A stretch of 22,281 nt of DNA from the NCBI GenBank assembly GCA_024231375.1, contig JAAEQP010000916.1, positions 1-22,281 on the forward strand. Direction: 5' to 3'. This document shows, piece by piece, positions 7,471 through 15,251 of this stretch; position 1 is the stretch's first letter, and the number at the start of each line of letters is the position of its first letter. The position numbers and the translations under genes were made by a program. The notes under the pieces were generated by a model. It was not told the origin of the DNA and did no database searches. It saw nothing but the letters and a program-made list of their open reading frames with translations. Origin of the DNA: a bacterium (GTDB lineage Bacteria > Hydrogenedentota > Hydrogenedentia > Hydrogenedentiales > SLHB01).

Positions 7471-9747
7471 ATGAGGGGCGCTTTCACATATGCGGCAATC
7501 GCATTAGTTCTGTGCAGCCTCTGCGCCGGTGCGTCCGAGTTCTACGTCGCCCTGGATGGCGCCGATACAAACGCAGGCATCAAACAAGCCCCCTTCGCGA
7601 CACTTGCTCGTGCGCGAGATGCCGTGCGTGCCATCAAAGACCAGGGAACGTTGCCGGACGGCGGGGTCACCGTGTGGATACGGGGGGGCACTTATCTCTT
7701 CGACACCACACTGTCTCTCGGGGCCGAGGATTCGGGCAGCGAAGGCGCGCCGGTTGTGTACCGAGCGAGCGTGGGAGAAGAGGTCGTATTCGACGGAAGC
7801 AACCCCATCGACGCGGCGGCATTCCAGCGTGTGGAGGATGAGGAGACGCTCGAACGGTTGTGCCCCGTAGCACGAGGCCACGTGGTGCGGGTTCCGATCG
7901 GCGATGCCGACATGGTCCAGGCCCTTGCCGGCTCCGGTACCCGACTCAGTATCGACGGCAGGATGATGCAGCTTGCGCAGTTTCCGAACGTGGGGTATTG
8001 CCACATCGACGAGATTCTCGACCCGGGCGCCGTGTATGCCCATGGCCGAACCCTTGGCGACGTGCCCAAGTACAGCATGGAAGCACCGGTGGGCGGTGTG
8101 TTCACAATTGCAGAGGAACCGTCCGGAGATTGGTCGGCGGAGTTCCGTCGCGCACAGAGAGCACGTGTTCGGGGGTACCTCTCCTATGATTGGTACCGGG
8201 AAGGACACCGGATTGCGTCCATTCAGGATGGGGCAATCAAACTGCTGGAGTACAGCCGATACGGGGTGTTGGGCAGGGAGAAGATCCCGCGCAGGCTGGT
8301 GGTGCTGAATCTGCTCTGCGAGTTGGACCAACCGGGCGAGTGGTACTTCGACGAGGAAGAACGCGTGCTCTTCTTGTGGCCCTTCGAGCCGATGCACGCC
8401 GGGACCCGCCTCGGATACTGGTCAGGGCCTGCATTTGCTGTGTTGAACGACGCCTCGCATATCATCATCCGCGACCTCACCGTGCAGTGCACGACAGCCG
8501 GCGACGGTATGATCGTTGTCAAGGGCGGGGCAGACAATCTCGTGGCCGGATGCACCCTCCGCAACTCGACGCGCACAGGCGTCGTCCTGAGCGGCGGCAC
8601 AGGCAACGGCATGGTGGGGTGCGATCTCTACGACCTGGGCAGCCACCTCGTTCTCGCAGGTGGCGACCTCAAGACCTTGACGGCTGCGGGCAATTACGCC
8701 CGGAATAACCATCTCACGCAAGTTGAATCACGGGATCTCTATGGCCGCGTGCGCGTTCACGGAGTGGGCAACGCGTTTCAAAACAATCTCCTCCACAATT
8801 TCGTCGGCCAGCCCATTACGATCGGCGGCAACGACCATCTCTTCGAACGCAATGAGATCTTCAATGTGGGGATTGAAGAGGGCGACGGTGGAGCGATGTA
8901 TTCGGGCGCTCAGATGTGGAGCTACGGCAACGTATACCGTCACAATTTTCTGCACCACCTGATGTGCGTGCCCCAAGCCCATCCGCGCGGAGGCATCTAT
9001 CCGGATGACCTCGACGCGGGCGACACCATTGTGGAGAACGTGTTCTACAAGGCAGCCCACCGCGCCGTACTCCTCAATGGCGGTGCCGCGAATACCGCAT
9101 CGCATAACATATTCATTCGTGGCCACATCGGCATCTACTGCACCGAGGCATGGGCCCGGGGAATCATCGAAGCCCAGCCCAAGTACGATTCAGGTGAACT
9201 GAAACGGGGTGATAAGACCGACCATATCTGGCGTACGGAACAGGTTGTCGGCAAAGAGGGTTGGAACAAGCCCCCCTGGAGCGCCAAGTACCCCCTTTTC
9301 AAGAAGGTGATGAGTCAACCGGATCGCCGTTTCTACCCCATCGAATGCACGGTGTCACACAACCTCTTCTGCGAGAACACGCAGAATACGGCGTTCCGTC
9401 GTGGATGGCACGATAAGGGTCTGGTGGCCATAGAGGAAATCGACTACGTTGAGGCAGCGAATAACCGGGAGATTCCGTTCACCGCTTTCGTGGATCCCGG
9501 GTGCCTCGATTTCCGGTTCAGAGAAGGGGCAAGGCCCGGGGACTTTCCAGAAATCCCCTTCGGAACAATCGGGCTGTACGCAGACGAGTACCGTACGCAC
9601 GTCCCGGAGAAGGTCGCGTATCGCAGGGCAATTGCCGAGAAGTGGGACGAGCGGAAGAGCTACGACGAAGAGGCCCTGTACGTTCCGAAGACGGTCAACG
9701 AGACCGTGTACTTCAACACTGGAAAACTGGTCCTGCAAGCGAAATGA
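7471..9747 (+). CDS. Secreted right-handed parallel beta-helix protein (GH141-like)
   Basis: The preferred start is the ATG at 7471: AAAGGG (7459-7464) lies 6 bases upstream and the product then opens with a classic signal peptide (MRGAFTYAAIALVLCSLCAGA, cut likely before SEF). The in-frame ATG at 7387 would bury that signal 28 residues inside the chain. The mature 758-residue precursor starts with 'FYVALDGADTNAG', the usual opening of secreted beta-helix carbohydrate enzymes, and has a 'VFDGSNPI' stretch. Irregular beta-helix coils follow from ~330 to 600 ('HIIIRDLTV', 'NLVAGCTLRNS', 'NVYRHNFLHHL', 'NTASHNIFI'). The pattern 'GGAMYSGA... GGIYPDD... NVFY' recalls GH141-type proteins. It likely cuts or debranches a plant or algal polysaccharide outside the cytoplasm. 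The GH141 resemblance is from memory; PL6-type or an uncharacterised family remain possible. The 225 bases before it hold no clear promoter or terminator. Confidence 0.82.
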   Translation: MRGAFTYAAIALVLCSLCAGASEFYVALDGADTNAGIKQAPFATLARARDAVRAIKDQGTLPDGGVTVWIRGGTYLFDTTLSLGAEDSGSEGAPVVYRASVGEEVVFDGSNPIDAAAFQRVEDEETLERLCPVARGHVVRVPIGDADMVQALAGSGTRLSIDGRMMQLAQFPNVGYCHIDEILDPGAVYAHGRTLGDVPKYSMEAPVGGVFTIAEEPSGDWSAEFRRAQRARVRGYLSYDWYREGHRIASIQDGAIKLLEYSRYGVLGREKIPRRLVVLNLLCELDQPGEWYFDEEERVLFLWPFEPMHAGTRLGYWSGPAFAVLNDASHIIIRDLTVQCTTAGDGMIVVKGGADNLVAGCTLRNSTRTGVVLSGGTGNGMVGCDLYDLGSHLVLAGGDLKTLTAAGNYARNNHLTQVESRDLYGRVRVHGVGNAFQNNLLHNFVGQPITIGGNDHLFERNEIFNVGIEEGDGGAMYSGAQMWSYGNVYRHNFLHHLMCVPQAHPRGGIYPDDLDAGDTIVENVFYKAAHRAVLLNGGAANTASHNIFIRGHIGIYCTEAWARGIIEAQPKYDSGELKRGDKTDHIWRTEQVVGKEGWNKPPWSAKYPLFKKVMSQPDRRFYPIECTVSHNLFCENTQNTAFRRGWHDKGLVAIEEIDYVEAANNREIPFTAFVDPGCLDFRFREGARPGDFPEIPFGTIGLYADEYRTHVPEKVAYRRAIAEKWDERKSYDEEALYVPKTVNETVYFNTGKLVLQAK

Positions 9748-10012
9748 GAACCGGATCGAGACGTGTCCCTCGTGAATAGTAGGCCTTGGCCGTTCGCATG
9801 GCCTCACGCCACTCGTAGCGGTGATGGAGTTCTGGCGACTGCGATGTTGCTCCTGCTCCTCACGCATGTGAGGGGGATCGGTTTTCAGCTTGCAGCGCCC
9901 CCCCAGCCCCAAGGTTGGCAAGCGGCCCTTGCCCCGTATATAGTGGCGAGAGGTCCAGGCTGCGGAAGGGGTGCGGCAAGGGCTTGTGGTCGACAATGAG
10001 GGAACGAAGCGT
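9748..10012. other. Intergenic region upstream of the GH88 operon
   Basis: This 265-base gap separates the beta-helix gene from the GH88 gene. No rho-independent terminator with a U-tract is visible. The right part contains the best-looking promoter of the window, listed separately. The left part shows nothing I recognise. Confidence 0.5.
9915..9944 (+). promoter_or_regulatory. Candidate sigma70-type promoter of the GH88 operon
   Basis: TTGGCA (9915-9920) and TATAGT (9939-9944) each match 5 of 6 consensus positions, with an 18-base spacer. TATATA at 9937-9942 with a 16-base spacer is an alternative reading of the same site. Transcription would start near 9951, about 60 bases before the ATG at 10013. 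Its position argues that the genes from 10013 to 18074 form their own operon. Confidence 0.55.
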
Positions 10013-11380
10013 ATGCGAATCGATACAAAACTGAAGGCGGCTGGCCTGAAACGGAAGCTCAACCGGTTCTTCGAACTGGCGGGGCCGAAGATCCACCGTC
10101 TTCAGAAGGCCTGGGACCCGGCGAAGGGGTCGCCTGTGTTCACGCAACGCGGGAAGTACACCGCGCGTGGATGGACCGAATGGACCCAGGGATTCCAGTT
10201 CGGCTGCCAGATTCTGCAGTTCGACGCGACGGACGAGGACGCGTTTTTCCGGATGGGGCGCGAGAACACGCTGAAGTTCATGGCACCGCACGTCAGCCAC
10301 ATCGGCGTACACGACCATGGGTTCAACAACGTTTCCACCTACGGCAACCTGCGGCGTTTGGCGCTGGAAGGCAAGACCGTGGAGTCTCAAGGGTCGTTGG
10401 ACTTCTACGAAATGGCGCTGAAAGTGTCGGGCGCGGTCCAAGCGGCGCGTTGGTCTACGTTGAGCGACGGTACCGGCTTCATCCACTCGTTCAACGGACC
10501 CCATTCGTTGTTCAGCGACACCATCCGCTCCTGCCGGGCCCTCGTGCTTGCACATCAACTTGGCCACTGCCTCATGGGCGAGAATGACTGCAAGATTTCG
10601 CTACTAGGCCGGGCCATCGAGCATGCCGTGAATACCGCCAAATACAATGTCTATTTTGGCAAGGGCCGCGACAGCTACGACGTCCGCGGCCGGGTCGTTC
10701 ACGAAAGCATATTCAACATGAAGGACGGCAACTACCGGTGTCCCAGCACGCAGCAGGGTTACAGTCCCTTCTCGACCTGGACCCGCGGGTTGGCTTGGGT
10801 TATCACGGGATACGCCGAGGAGCTCGAATGCCTCAAGGCGTTGACGGACAGCGACTTGAAACCGTACGGCGGCCGCGCCAAGGTGACGGCCCTCATGCGC
10901 GATACCGCCAAGGCGACCGCCGATTTCTACATCGAAAACACGCCGACCGACGGCATCCCCTATTGGGACACGGGCGCGCCGGGACTGGCCCACATGGCGG
11001 GCAACCTGAAGCGGCCCTCGAAGCCCGACAACCCCTACGAGCCGGTGGACAGTTCGGCCGCGGCGATCGCGGCCCAGGGCTTGCTGCGACTGGGGCGCGC
11101 ATTGGGCGCCGCCAAAGCGGGCAAGCGCTACTACCAGGCGGGGCTGACAGCGGCACGGTCGCTGTTCTCCGCGCCCTATCTGTCCGAAGACCCCCGGCAC
11201 CAGGGGCTGATTCTTCATTCCGTGTACCACCAGCCGAACGGCTGGGACTACGTGCCGAAGGGGAAGAAGGTTCCTCAGGGCGAGTCGTCCATGTGGGGCG
11301 ACTATCACGCCATGGAGTTGGCCGTGTACATCCAGCGCGAGATCGAAGGTGGCGCCTACCTGACCTTCTTCGACAAGTAG
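10013..11380 (+). CDS. GH88-type unsaturated glucuronyl hydrolase
   Basis: The 455-residue product matches the (alpha/alpha)6-barrel family GH88, which hydrates the double bond of the unsaturated uronyl residue left by a lyase and so releases it. The two aspartates of the characterised Bacillus enzyme (D88 and D149) have good counterparts here: Asp101 in 'HDHGF' and Asp169 in 'LFSDTIRSCRAL'. Other family features are 'QQGYSPFSTWTRGLAW' (247-262), 'YWDTGAPG' and 'DSSAAAIAAQGLLRLG'. The ATG at 10013 is preferred to the GTG at 9971: GAGGGA (9998-10003) precedes it, and the extra 14 residues of the longer form look non-coding. There is no signal peptide, so it probably works in the cytoplasm on imported oligosaccharides. 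It is the first gene of an apparent seven-gene operon with two secreted lyases nearby, which fits its role. Confidence 0.88.
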   Translation: MRIDTKLKAAGLKRKLNRFFELAGPKIHRLQKAWDPAKGSPVFTQRGKYTARGWTEWTQGFQFGCQILQFDATDEDAFFRMGRENTLKFMAPHVSHIGVHDHGFNNVSTYGNLRRLALEGKTVESQGSLDFYEMALKVSGAVQAARWSTLSDGTGFIHSFNGPHSLFSDTIRSCRALVLAHQLGHCLMGENDCKISLLGRAIEHAVNTAKYNVYFGKGRDSYDVRGRVVHESIFNMKDGNYRCPSTQQGYSPFSTWTRGLAWVITGYAEELECLKALTDSDLKPYGGRAKVTALMRDTAKATADFYIENTPTDGIPYWDTGAPGLAHMAGNLKRPSKPDNPYEPVDSSAAAIAAQGLLRLGRALGAAKAGKRYYQAGLTAARSLFSAPYLSEDPRHQGLILHSVYHQPNGWDYVPKGKKVPQGESSMWGDYHAMELAVYIQREIEGGAYLTFFDK

Positions 11381-11396
11381 CGCGCGCGGAGGAATC

Positions 11397-11723
11397 ATGA
11401 GCGAAAAGAAACCAGCACCGCCCGCGGATCGCAAACCTGGCCGCAAGTTCTTTTTCTGGTTCTACGCGGTCCAGATGGTTCCCGTAGTGGCCATTCCGTC
11501 GCTGTGGCCCCGCTACAACCGCGTGTGGGTGCTCATCATCCTGGCCAACACCAGCGTGTTCCTGTTCAACCTGGCCCGGCAAACCGGCCGCGCGGGCGGG
11601 CACGACGCGAAAACCAACCGGCTCCTGCTGTTTGTCGCGGCCGGCATGTTCGCGGTCATGTTCCTCTGTTGGCTCGGCGGAATGGCGTTGCAGACGTCGC
11701 TCAGTGCGCAGTTGGCGGACTGA
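11397..11723 (+). CDS. Small three-helix membrane protein, unknown function
   Basis: This 108-residue protein starts 16 bases after the GH88 stop, with GGAGG about 4 bases before the ATG. After a charged, Pro-rich N-terminus (MSEKKPAPPADRKPGRK) come three likely membrane helices at about 18-35, 43-60 and 75-96, joined by a basic loop (RQTGRAGGHDAKTNR). No motif of a known transporter, sensor or enzyme is seen. It is followed 14 bases later by a second small membrane protein, and the pair sits between the uronyl hydrolase and the sugar oxidoreductase. A role in the same pathway, for instance as a transport or assembly subunit, is only suggested by position. Confidence 0.75.
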   Translation: MSEKKPAPPADRKPGRKFFFWFYAVQMVPVVAIPSLWPRYNRVWVLIILANTSVFLFNLARQTGRAGGHDAKTNRLLLFVAAGMFAVMFLCWLGGMALQTSLSAQLAD

Positions 11724-11737
11724 CGGAGACGCCCCGC

Positions 11738-12028
11738 ATGCCCAAGAAAGTGACAAAGGCCGCCGTCATCGCGCTGATCGCCGGGTACGGCGCTTCGACG
11801 ATGGCAGGTCCGCTTGCCGGCATGGTGTTTCTGCCCCTGTCCTTCGCGCGCATCTTTCCCCTGGCGTTTCTTGTGTTCTTCCTCGCCGAATGTGGGCAGT
11901 ACGCCATGTGGCTGCGCAGTGGCGACACGCACGCGCTTGAGCGGCGATGGCTTGGATATGTCATACTTGTCCGGATCGTGCTTGGCGTGGCGCTGTTGGC
12001 CATCTTGGCTGTGCGCACGTCGGGCTGA
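11738..12028 (+). CDS. Second small membrane protein, unknown function
   Basis: A 96-residue protein starting at the ATG at 11738, preceded by GGAG (11725-11728). A longer in-frame opening upstream overlaps the previous gene in another frame and is rejected. Three hydrophobic segments are seen at about 7-33, 36-58 and 72-92, with the loop 'RSGDTHALERRW' between the last two. It is of the same size class and topology as its neighbour but I see no clear sequence similarity between them. It has no recognisable family. The following gene starts 81 bases later, the widest gap in the operon. Confidence 0.72.
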   Translation: MPKKVTKAAVIALIAGYGASTMAGPLAGMVFLPLSFARIFPLAFLVFFLAECGQYAMWLRSGDTHALERRWLGYVILVRIVLGVALLAILAVRTSG

Positions 12029-12109
12029 ATCTCGGGCGCATTCTTCCGTCCCCTGGACGGACTGCCCATACGGCGGGCAACACCCAGTACTTGAAGAAGG
12101 AGTGAGACC

Positions 12110-13255
12110 GTGAAGACACACGAAATTGGAATCGTGATGAATGGCGTCACCGGGCGCATGGGAACCAACCAGCACCTCATCCGCTCGCTGTTGGCGATCA
12201 TCGACCAAGGCGGCGTGAAGGTTAGCGACAACGAGACCATCATGCCCAAGCCGTTTCTGGTGGGCCGCAACGAGAACAAGCTGAAGGCCCTGTCCGAGGC
12301 CCACGGCGGATTGCCCTATTCGACCGATGTCGACGCCGCCATCAATGACGATGCCATGAGCGTCTACTTCGACGCGCAGACCACCTTGCGGCGGTACGAA
12401 GCCGTCAAACAGGCCGTCGCCGCGGGCAAACACGTCTACTGCGAGAAGCCCGTGGCCATGTCGTCGGAAGAGGGCATGGAACTGTGCCGCCTTGCGGACG
12501 AAGCGGGCGTCAAACACGGCGTGGTCCAGGACAAGCTCTGGTTGCCGGGACTTCTCCGGCTGAAGTACCTCATCGACAACGATTTCTTCGGGCGAATCCT
12601 GTCGGTGCGGGGCGAGTTCGGCTACTGGGTCTTCCCCGGCGAAGACCAGCCTGCCCAGCGTCCTTCGTGGAACTACCGGAAGGCCGACGGCGGCGGCATC
12701 ATTTACGACATGCTCTGCCACTGGCGCTACGTCATCGACAACCTCTTCGGCAACGTGACGTCGTTGACGTGCCTCGGCGTGAACCACATCCCGAAGCGCT
12801 GGGACGAAAACGGGCAACCCTACGATGCGGACGCCGACGACGCGGCGTACGCGACCATCATGACGGACCAGGACATTGTCTGCCACTTCAATTCGTCGTG
12901 GTGTACGCGCGTCCGGCGCGACGACCTGCTGACGATTCACGTGGACGGCACGAAAGGCTCCGCGGTCGCCGGACTGCGCGAATGCCGCATCCAGCATCAG
13001 GCGTCGACGCCGAAACCCGTGTGGAATCCCGACATCGCCAGTCCCATCGACTACGCCGCGGGGTGGGAGCTCATGCCCACGAACAGCATTTTCGACAACG
13101 CCTTCAAGGTGCAATGGGAACTGTTCCTGCGGCATGTCGCCCTCGACGAACCGTTCCGCTGGGGCCTGAAAGAAGGCGCGAAGGGCGTGCAACTCGCCGA
13201 GTTGGGATACGAGTCCTGCGAGAAGCGGTGCTGGCTCGACGTGCCGGAACTGTAG
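12110..13255 (+). CDS. Gfo/Idh/MocA family oxidoreductase
   Basis: This 381-residue protein is an NAD(P)-dependent sugar or inositol dehydrogenase-like enzyme. The start is a GTG at 12110, supported by AAGGAG (12097-12102) at 7 bases. The N-terminal Rossmann region has 'NGVTGRMG' (11-18) as its nucleotide-binding loop, followed by the family signature 'CEKPVAM' (EKP at 112-114) whose lysine is normally catalytic. The C-terminal alpha/beta domain has 'GGGIIYDMLCHW' (194-205), where Asp200 and His204 fit the usual D-x3-H active-site pattern. No signal peptide, so cytoplasmic. It sits between two small membrane proteins and a URO-D-like gene in the uronate operon and probably oxidises or epimerises the released sugar. 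The substrate is not deducible. The loop 'VTGRMG' resembles dihydrodipicolinate reductase more than the common 'GxGxxG' of this family. Confidence 0.88.
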   Translation: MKTHEIGIVMNGVTGRMGTNQHLIRSLLAIIDQGGVKVSDNETIMPKPFLVGRNENKLKALSEAHGGLPYSTDVDAAINDDAMSVYFDAQTTLRRYEAVKQAVAAGKHVYCEKPVAMSSEEGMELCRLADEAGVKHGVVQDKLWLPGLLRLKYLIDNDFFGRILSVRGEFGYWVFPGEDQPAQRPSWNYRKADGGGIIYDMLCHWRYVIDNLFGNVTSLTCLGVNHIPKRWDENGQPYDADADDAAYATIMTDQDIVCHFNSSWCTRVRRDDLLTIHVDGTKGSAVAGLRECRIQHQASTPKPVWNPDIASPIDYAAGWELMPTNSIFDNAFKVQWELFLRHVALDEPFRWGLKEGAKGVQLAELGYESCEKRCWLDVPEL

Positions 13256-13280
13256 ACACCCCGTAGAAGGGACGCCGCCC

Positions 13281-14375
13281 GTGACTTCACGGCAACGCGT
13301 ACACGCAGCCATCCGCCGGCAAGGCCCGGACCGGGTACCTGTGTTCATGTGGTTTCATCCGGTCACGGCCCGGCGTTTGGCGGCGTGCCTGGAGGTGCCG
13401 CCCGGCAAGGTCGGCGAGGCCATGGGCGACGACATCCGCCAGGCGTGGGTGAACAACAACTACGCCATGGAAGGCATCGTCCACGAGCACGACGGCGAAG
13501 GGCACACGGACTTCTGGGGCATTCGTTGGGTCAAGGAAGGCGCGTTCAACCAGCCCGTGGGGTTTCCGTTGGCCGACGCCGATGCGGACGCCTTGCAGGC
13601 CTACCGCTTCCCGGACGACCACCACGAAGACCTGCTGCGGCAGATGGACCCCGTTGTACGGGAACGCGGCGACTGCTTCATCGGATGCGATGTGTCGCCG
13701 TGCGTGTTTGAGATGTACTGGCGGCTTCGCGGCATGGAAGCCGCCATGCTGGACTTGGCGGCACAACCCGACGTGGCCGCCGTCATGTTGGGACGCTGCG
13801 CGGACTTCGCCGTGGCCTTGTCGGAAGCGGCCTGTGACCGGTTCGACTTGGACTGGTTGTGGACAGGCGACGACGTGGCCGGCCAGCACGCATTGATCAT
13901 GGGGTCGGAGTGTTGGCGCGATCTCATCAAACCGCACCTGAAACGCGTCGTGGACGTTGGGAAGGCGCACGGGCTGCCGGTGGCGTACCATTGTTGCGGC
14001 GCGCTGCGCCCGATCATTCCCGACCTCATCGAGATCGGTATCGACGTGCTGAACCCGGTACAGTGTACGTGCCCCGGCATGGACCCGTTGGAATTGAAGC
14101 GCGAATTCGGCGATGCCCTCACCTTCATGGGGGGCGTCGACAGTGAAGGGCTGCTACCCAACGGGTCGGCCCAAGAGGTGCGCGTCGCTACGGAGCGCCT
14201 CATCGAGGGGATGACGGGCGACGGTGGGGGCTACATCCTGGCCGCGTCGCACACGGTACCGCCCGAGACGCCCGACGAGAATATCTTTGCCATGTACGAA
14301 GCCGCCGGTATTTCGCGAGAAGAGATTACGGATCGCGCCGCCGCGATTCGAGCGCGCGATGCCGGAACCGAATAG
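13281..14375 (+). CDS. Uroporphyrinogen decarboxylase-like (URO-D fold) protein
   Basis: The 364-residue product starts at a GTG (13281) with AAGGGA 8 bases upstream. The opening 'TSRQRVHAAIRRQGPDRVPV' and the TIM-barrel layout identify the URO-D superfamily, which includes heme-pathway decarboxylases and zinc methyltransferases such as MtaA, MtbA and CmuA that act on methyl-corrinoids. An H-x-C pair is present (His237, Cys239 in 'YHCCG'), as in the methyltransferases. The position of their third ligand reads 'AASHTVPPETP' with His324 instead of Cys. Two further cysteines (262, 264) lie in 'QCTCPGMDP'. It is therefore unlikely to be the heme enzyme HemE: it is embedded in a sugar operon and matches the 'SHxxxPxTPxEN' subgroup often found beside carbohydrate genes. 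Its reaction is unknown; a methyl-transfer role is an inference, and no corrinoid protein gene is seen here. Confidence 0.85.
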   Translation: MTSRQRVHAAIRRQGPDRVPVFMWFHPVTARRLAACLEVPPGKVGEAMGDDIRQAWVNNNYAMEGIVHEHDGEGHTDFWGIRWVKEGAFNQPVGFPLADADADALQAYRFPDDHHEDLLRQMDPVVRERGDCFIGCDVSPCVFEMYWRLRGMEAAMLDLAAQPDVAAVMLGRCADFAVALSEAACDRFDLDWLWTGDDVAGQHALIMGSECWRDLIKPHLKRVVDVGKAHGLPVAYHCCGALRPIIPDLIEIGIDVLNPVQCTCPGMDPLELKREFGDALTFMGGVDSEGLLPNGSAQEVRVATERLIEGMTGDGGGYILAASHTVPPETPDENIFAMYEAAGISREEITDRAAAIRARDAGTE

Positions 14376-14399
14376 CCCCGAGTTGGAAAGGACACCATC

Positions 14400-15224
14400 A
14401 TGACCTCGCCGTTGACCGATTTCTCCCGTCTGTGCATTCACACGTTTACCACCAAGCCCTGGTCGCTTGCGGAAGCCATCGACGGGTACACCAAGGCGGG
14501 GGTGCCGGGCATCACGGTCTGGCGGCAGGCGCTTGAGCCCCAGGGCGTGGAAGAATCCGCCAAGATGCTGGCGGATTCGGACCTCAAGGTTGTGAGCGTG
14601 GCGCGGGGCGGGTTCTTCCCCGCGGAAACGGGTGCCGGCCGTCAGGAAGCTATTGACGACAACAAACTCGCCATTGACGAAGCGGCCGCTATCGGGGCGC
14701 CGTCGTTGGTGCTGGTGTGCGGGGCCGTGCCCGGCATGCCGCTCGCGGAAGCGCGCAAGCAGATCGTAGACGGTATCGTCGCCGTGCTGCCCCATGCCGA
14801 GTCGTGTGGCGTGAAACTGTCCATCGAGCCGTTGCACCCCATGTATGCGGACAGCCGGTCGGCCGTCAACACGTTGGGCCAAGCCAACGACATGGTCGAG
14901 CAGATCGCGAGTCCCTGGCTCGGCGTGACGGTCGACGTGTATCACCTGTGGTGGGACCCGGACCTCGAACAGGAAATCGCGCGCGCGGGTGATTCGGTGT
15001 TGTCGTTCCACGTGTGCGACTGGCGTACGCCGACACGCGATCTGTTGCTGGACCGCGGCCTGATGGGCGAAGGCTGCATCGACATCCGTCAGATTCGCGG
15101 TTGGGTGGAGCAGACGGGTTTCGACGGCCCCATCGAGGTGGAGATCTTTTCCGAAGAATACTGGGCCACGGACCAGACCGAATACGTCGAGAAGATCAAG
15201 ACCGCCTATTTGGCCCACTGCTAG
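14400..15224 (+). CDS. Sugar phosphate isomerase/epimerase (xylose isomerase-like TIM barrel)
   Basis: The 274-residue protein belongs to the AP-endonuclease-2/xylose-isomerase-like TIM-barrel family, which isomerises or epimerises sugars with a divalent metal. Likely metal ligands are visible in order: Glu143 ('SIEPLHPMY'), Asp179 and His182 ('TVDVYHLWWDP'), His204 ('FHVCDW') and Glu248 ('EVEIF'). The ATG at 14400 has AAGGA (14388-14392) 7 bases before it, and starts 24 bases after the URO-D-like gene. No export signal. Its neighbours suggest it works on the sugar acid released by the GH88 enzyme or on the product of the adjacent oxidoreductase. The family also contains dehydratases and inosose-handling enzymes, so the precise reaction is open. 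Confidence 0.87.
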   Translation: MTSPLTDFSRLCIHTFTTKPWSLAEAIDGYTKAGVPGITVWRQALEPQGVEESAKMLADSDLKVVSVARGGFFPAETGAGRQEAIDDNKLAIDEAAAIGAPSLVLVCGAVPGMPLAEARKQIVDGIVAVLPHAESCGVKLSIEPLHPMYADSRSAVNTLGQANDMVEQIASPWLGVTVDVYHLWWDPDLEQEIARAGDSVLSFHVCDWRTPTRDLLLDRGLMGEGCIDIRQIRGWVEQTGFDGPIEVEIFSEEYWATDQTEYVEKIKTAYLAHC

Positions 15225-15251
15225 CCGCAGGCAATGCAAGGGAGCAATCGA

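Noticed and set aside
9971..10012. GTG start giving a longer GH88 protein
   Set aside because: The ATG at 10013 has a GAGGGA site, and the GTG lies so close to the predicted transcription start that only about 20 bases of leader would remain.
11513..13348. 611-codon open frame on the minus strand
   Set aside because: It runs antisense to four well-supported plus-strand genes, including the Gfo/Idh/MocA oxidoreductase. Long antisense frames are expected in GC-rich coding DNA, and its translation is low in recognisable motifs.
13281..14375. HemE (heme biosynthesis uroporphyrinogen decarboxylase)
   Set aside because: The protein has the fold but also a methyltransferase-like H-x-C site, and its operon is for sugar metabolism with no heme genes nearby.
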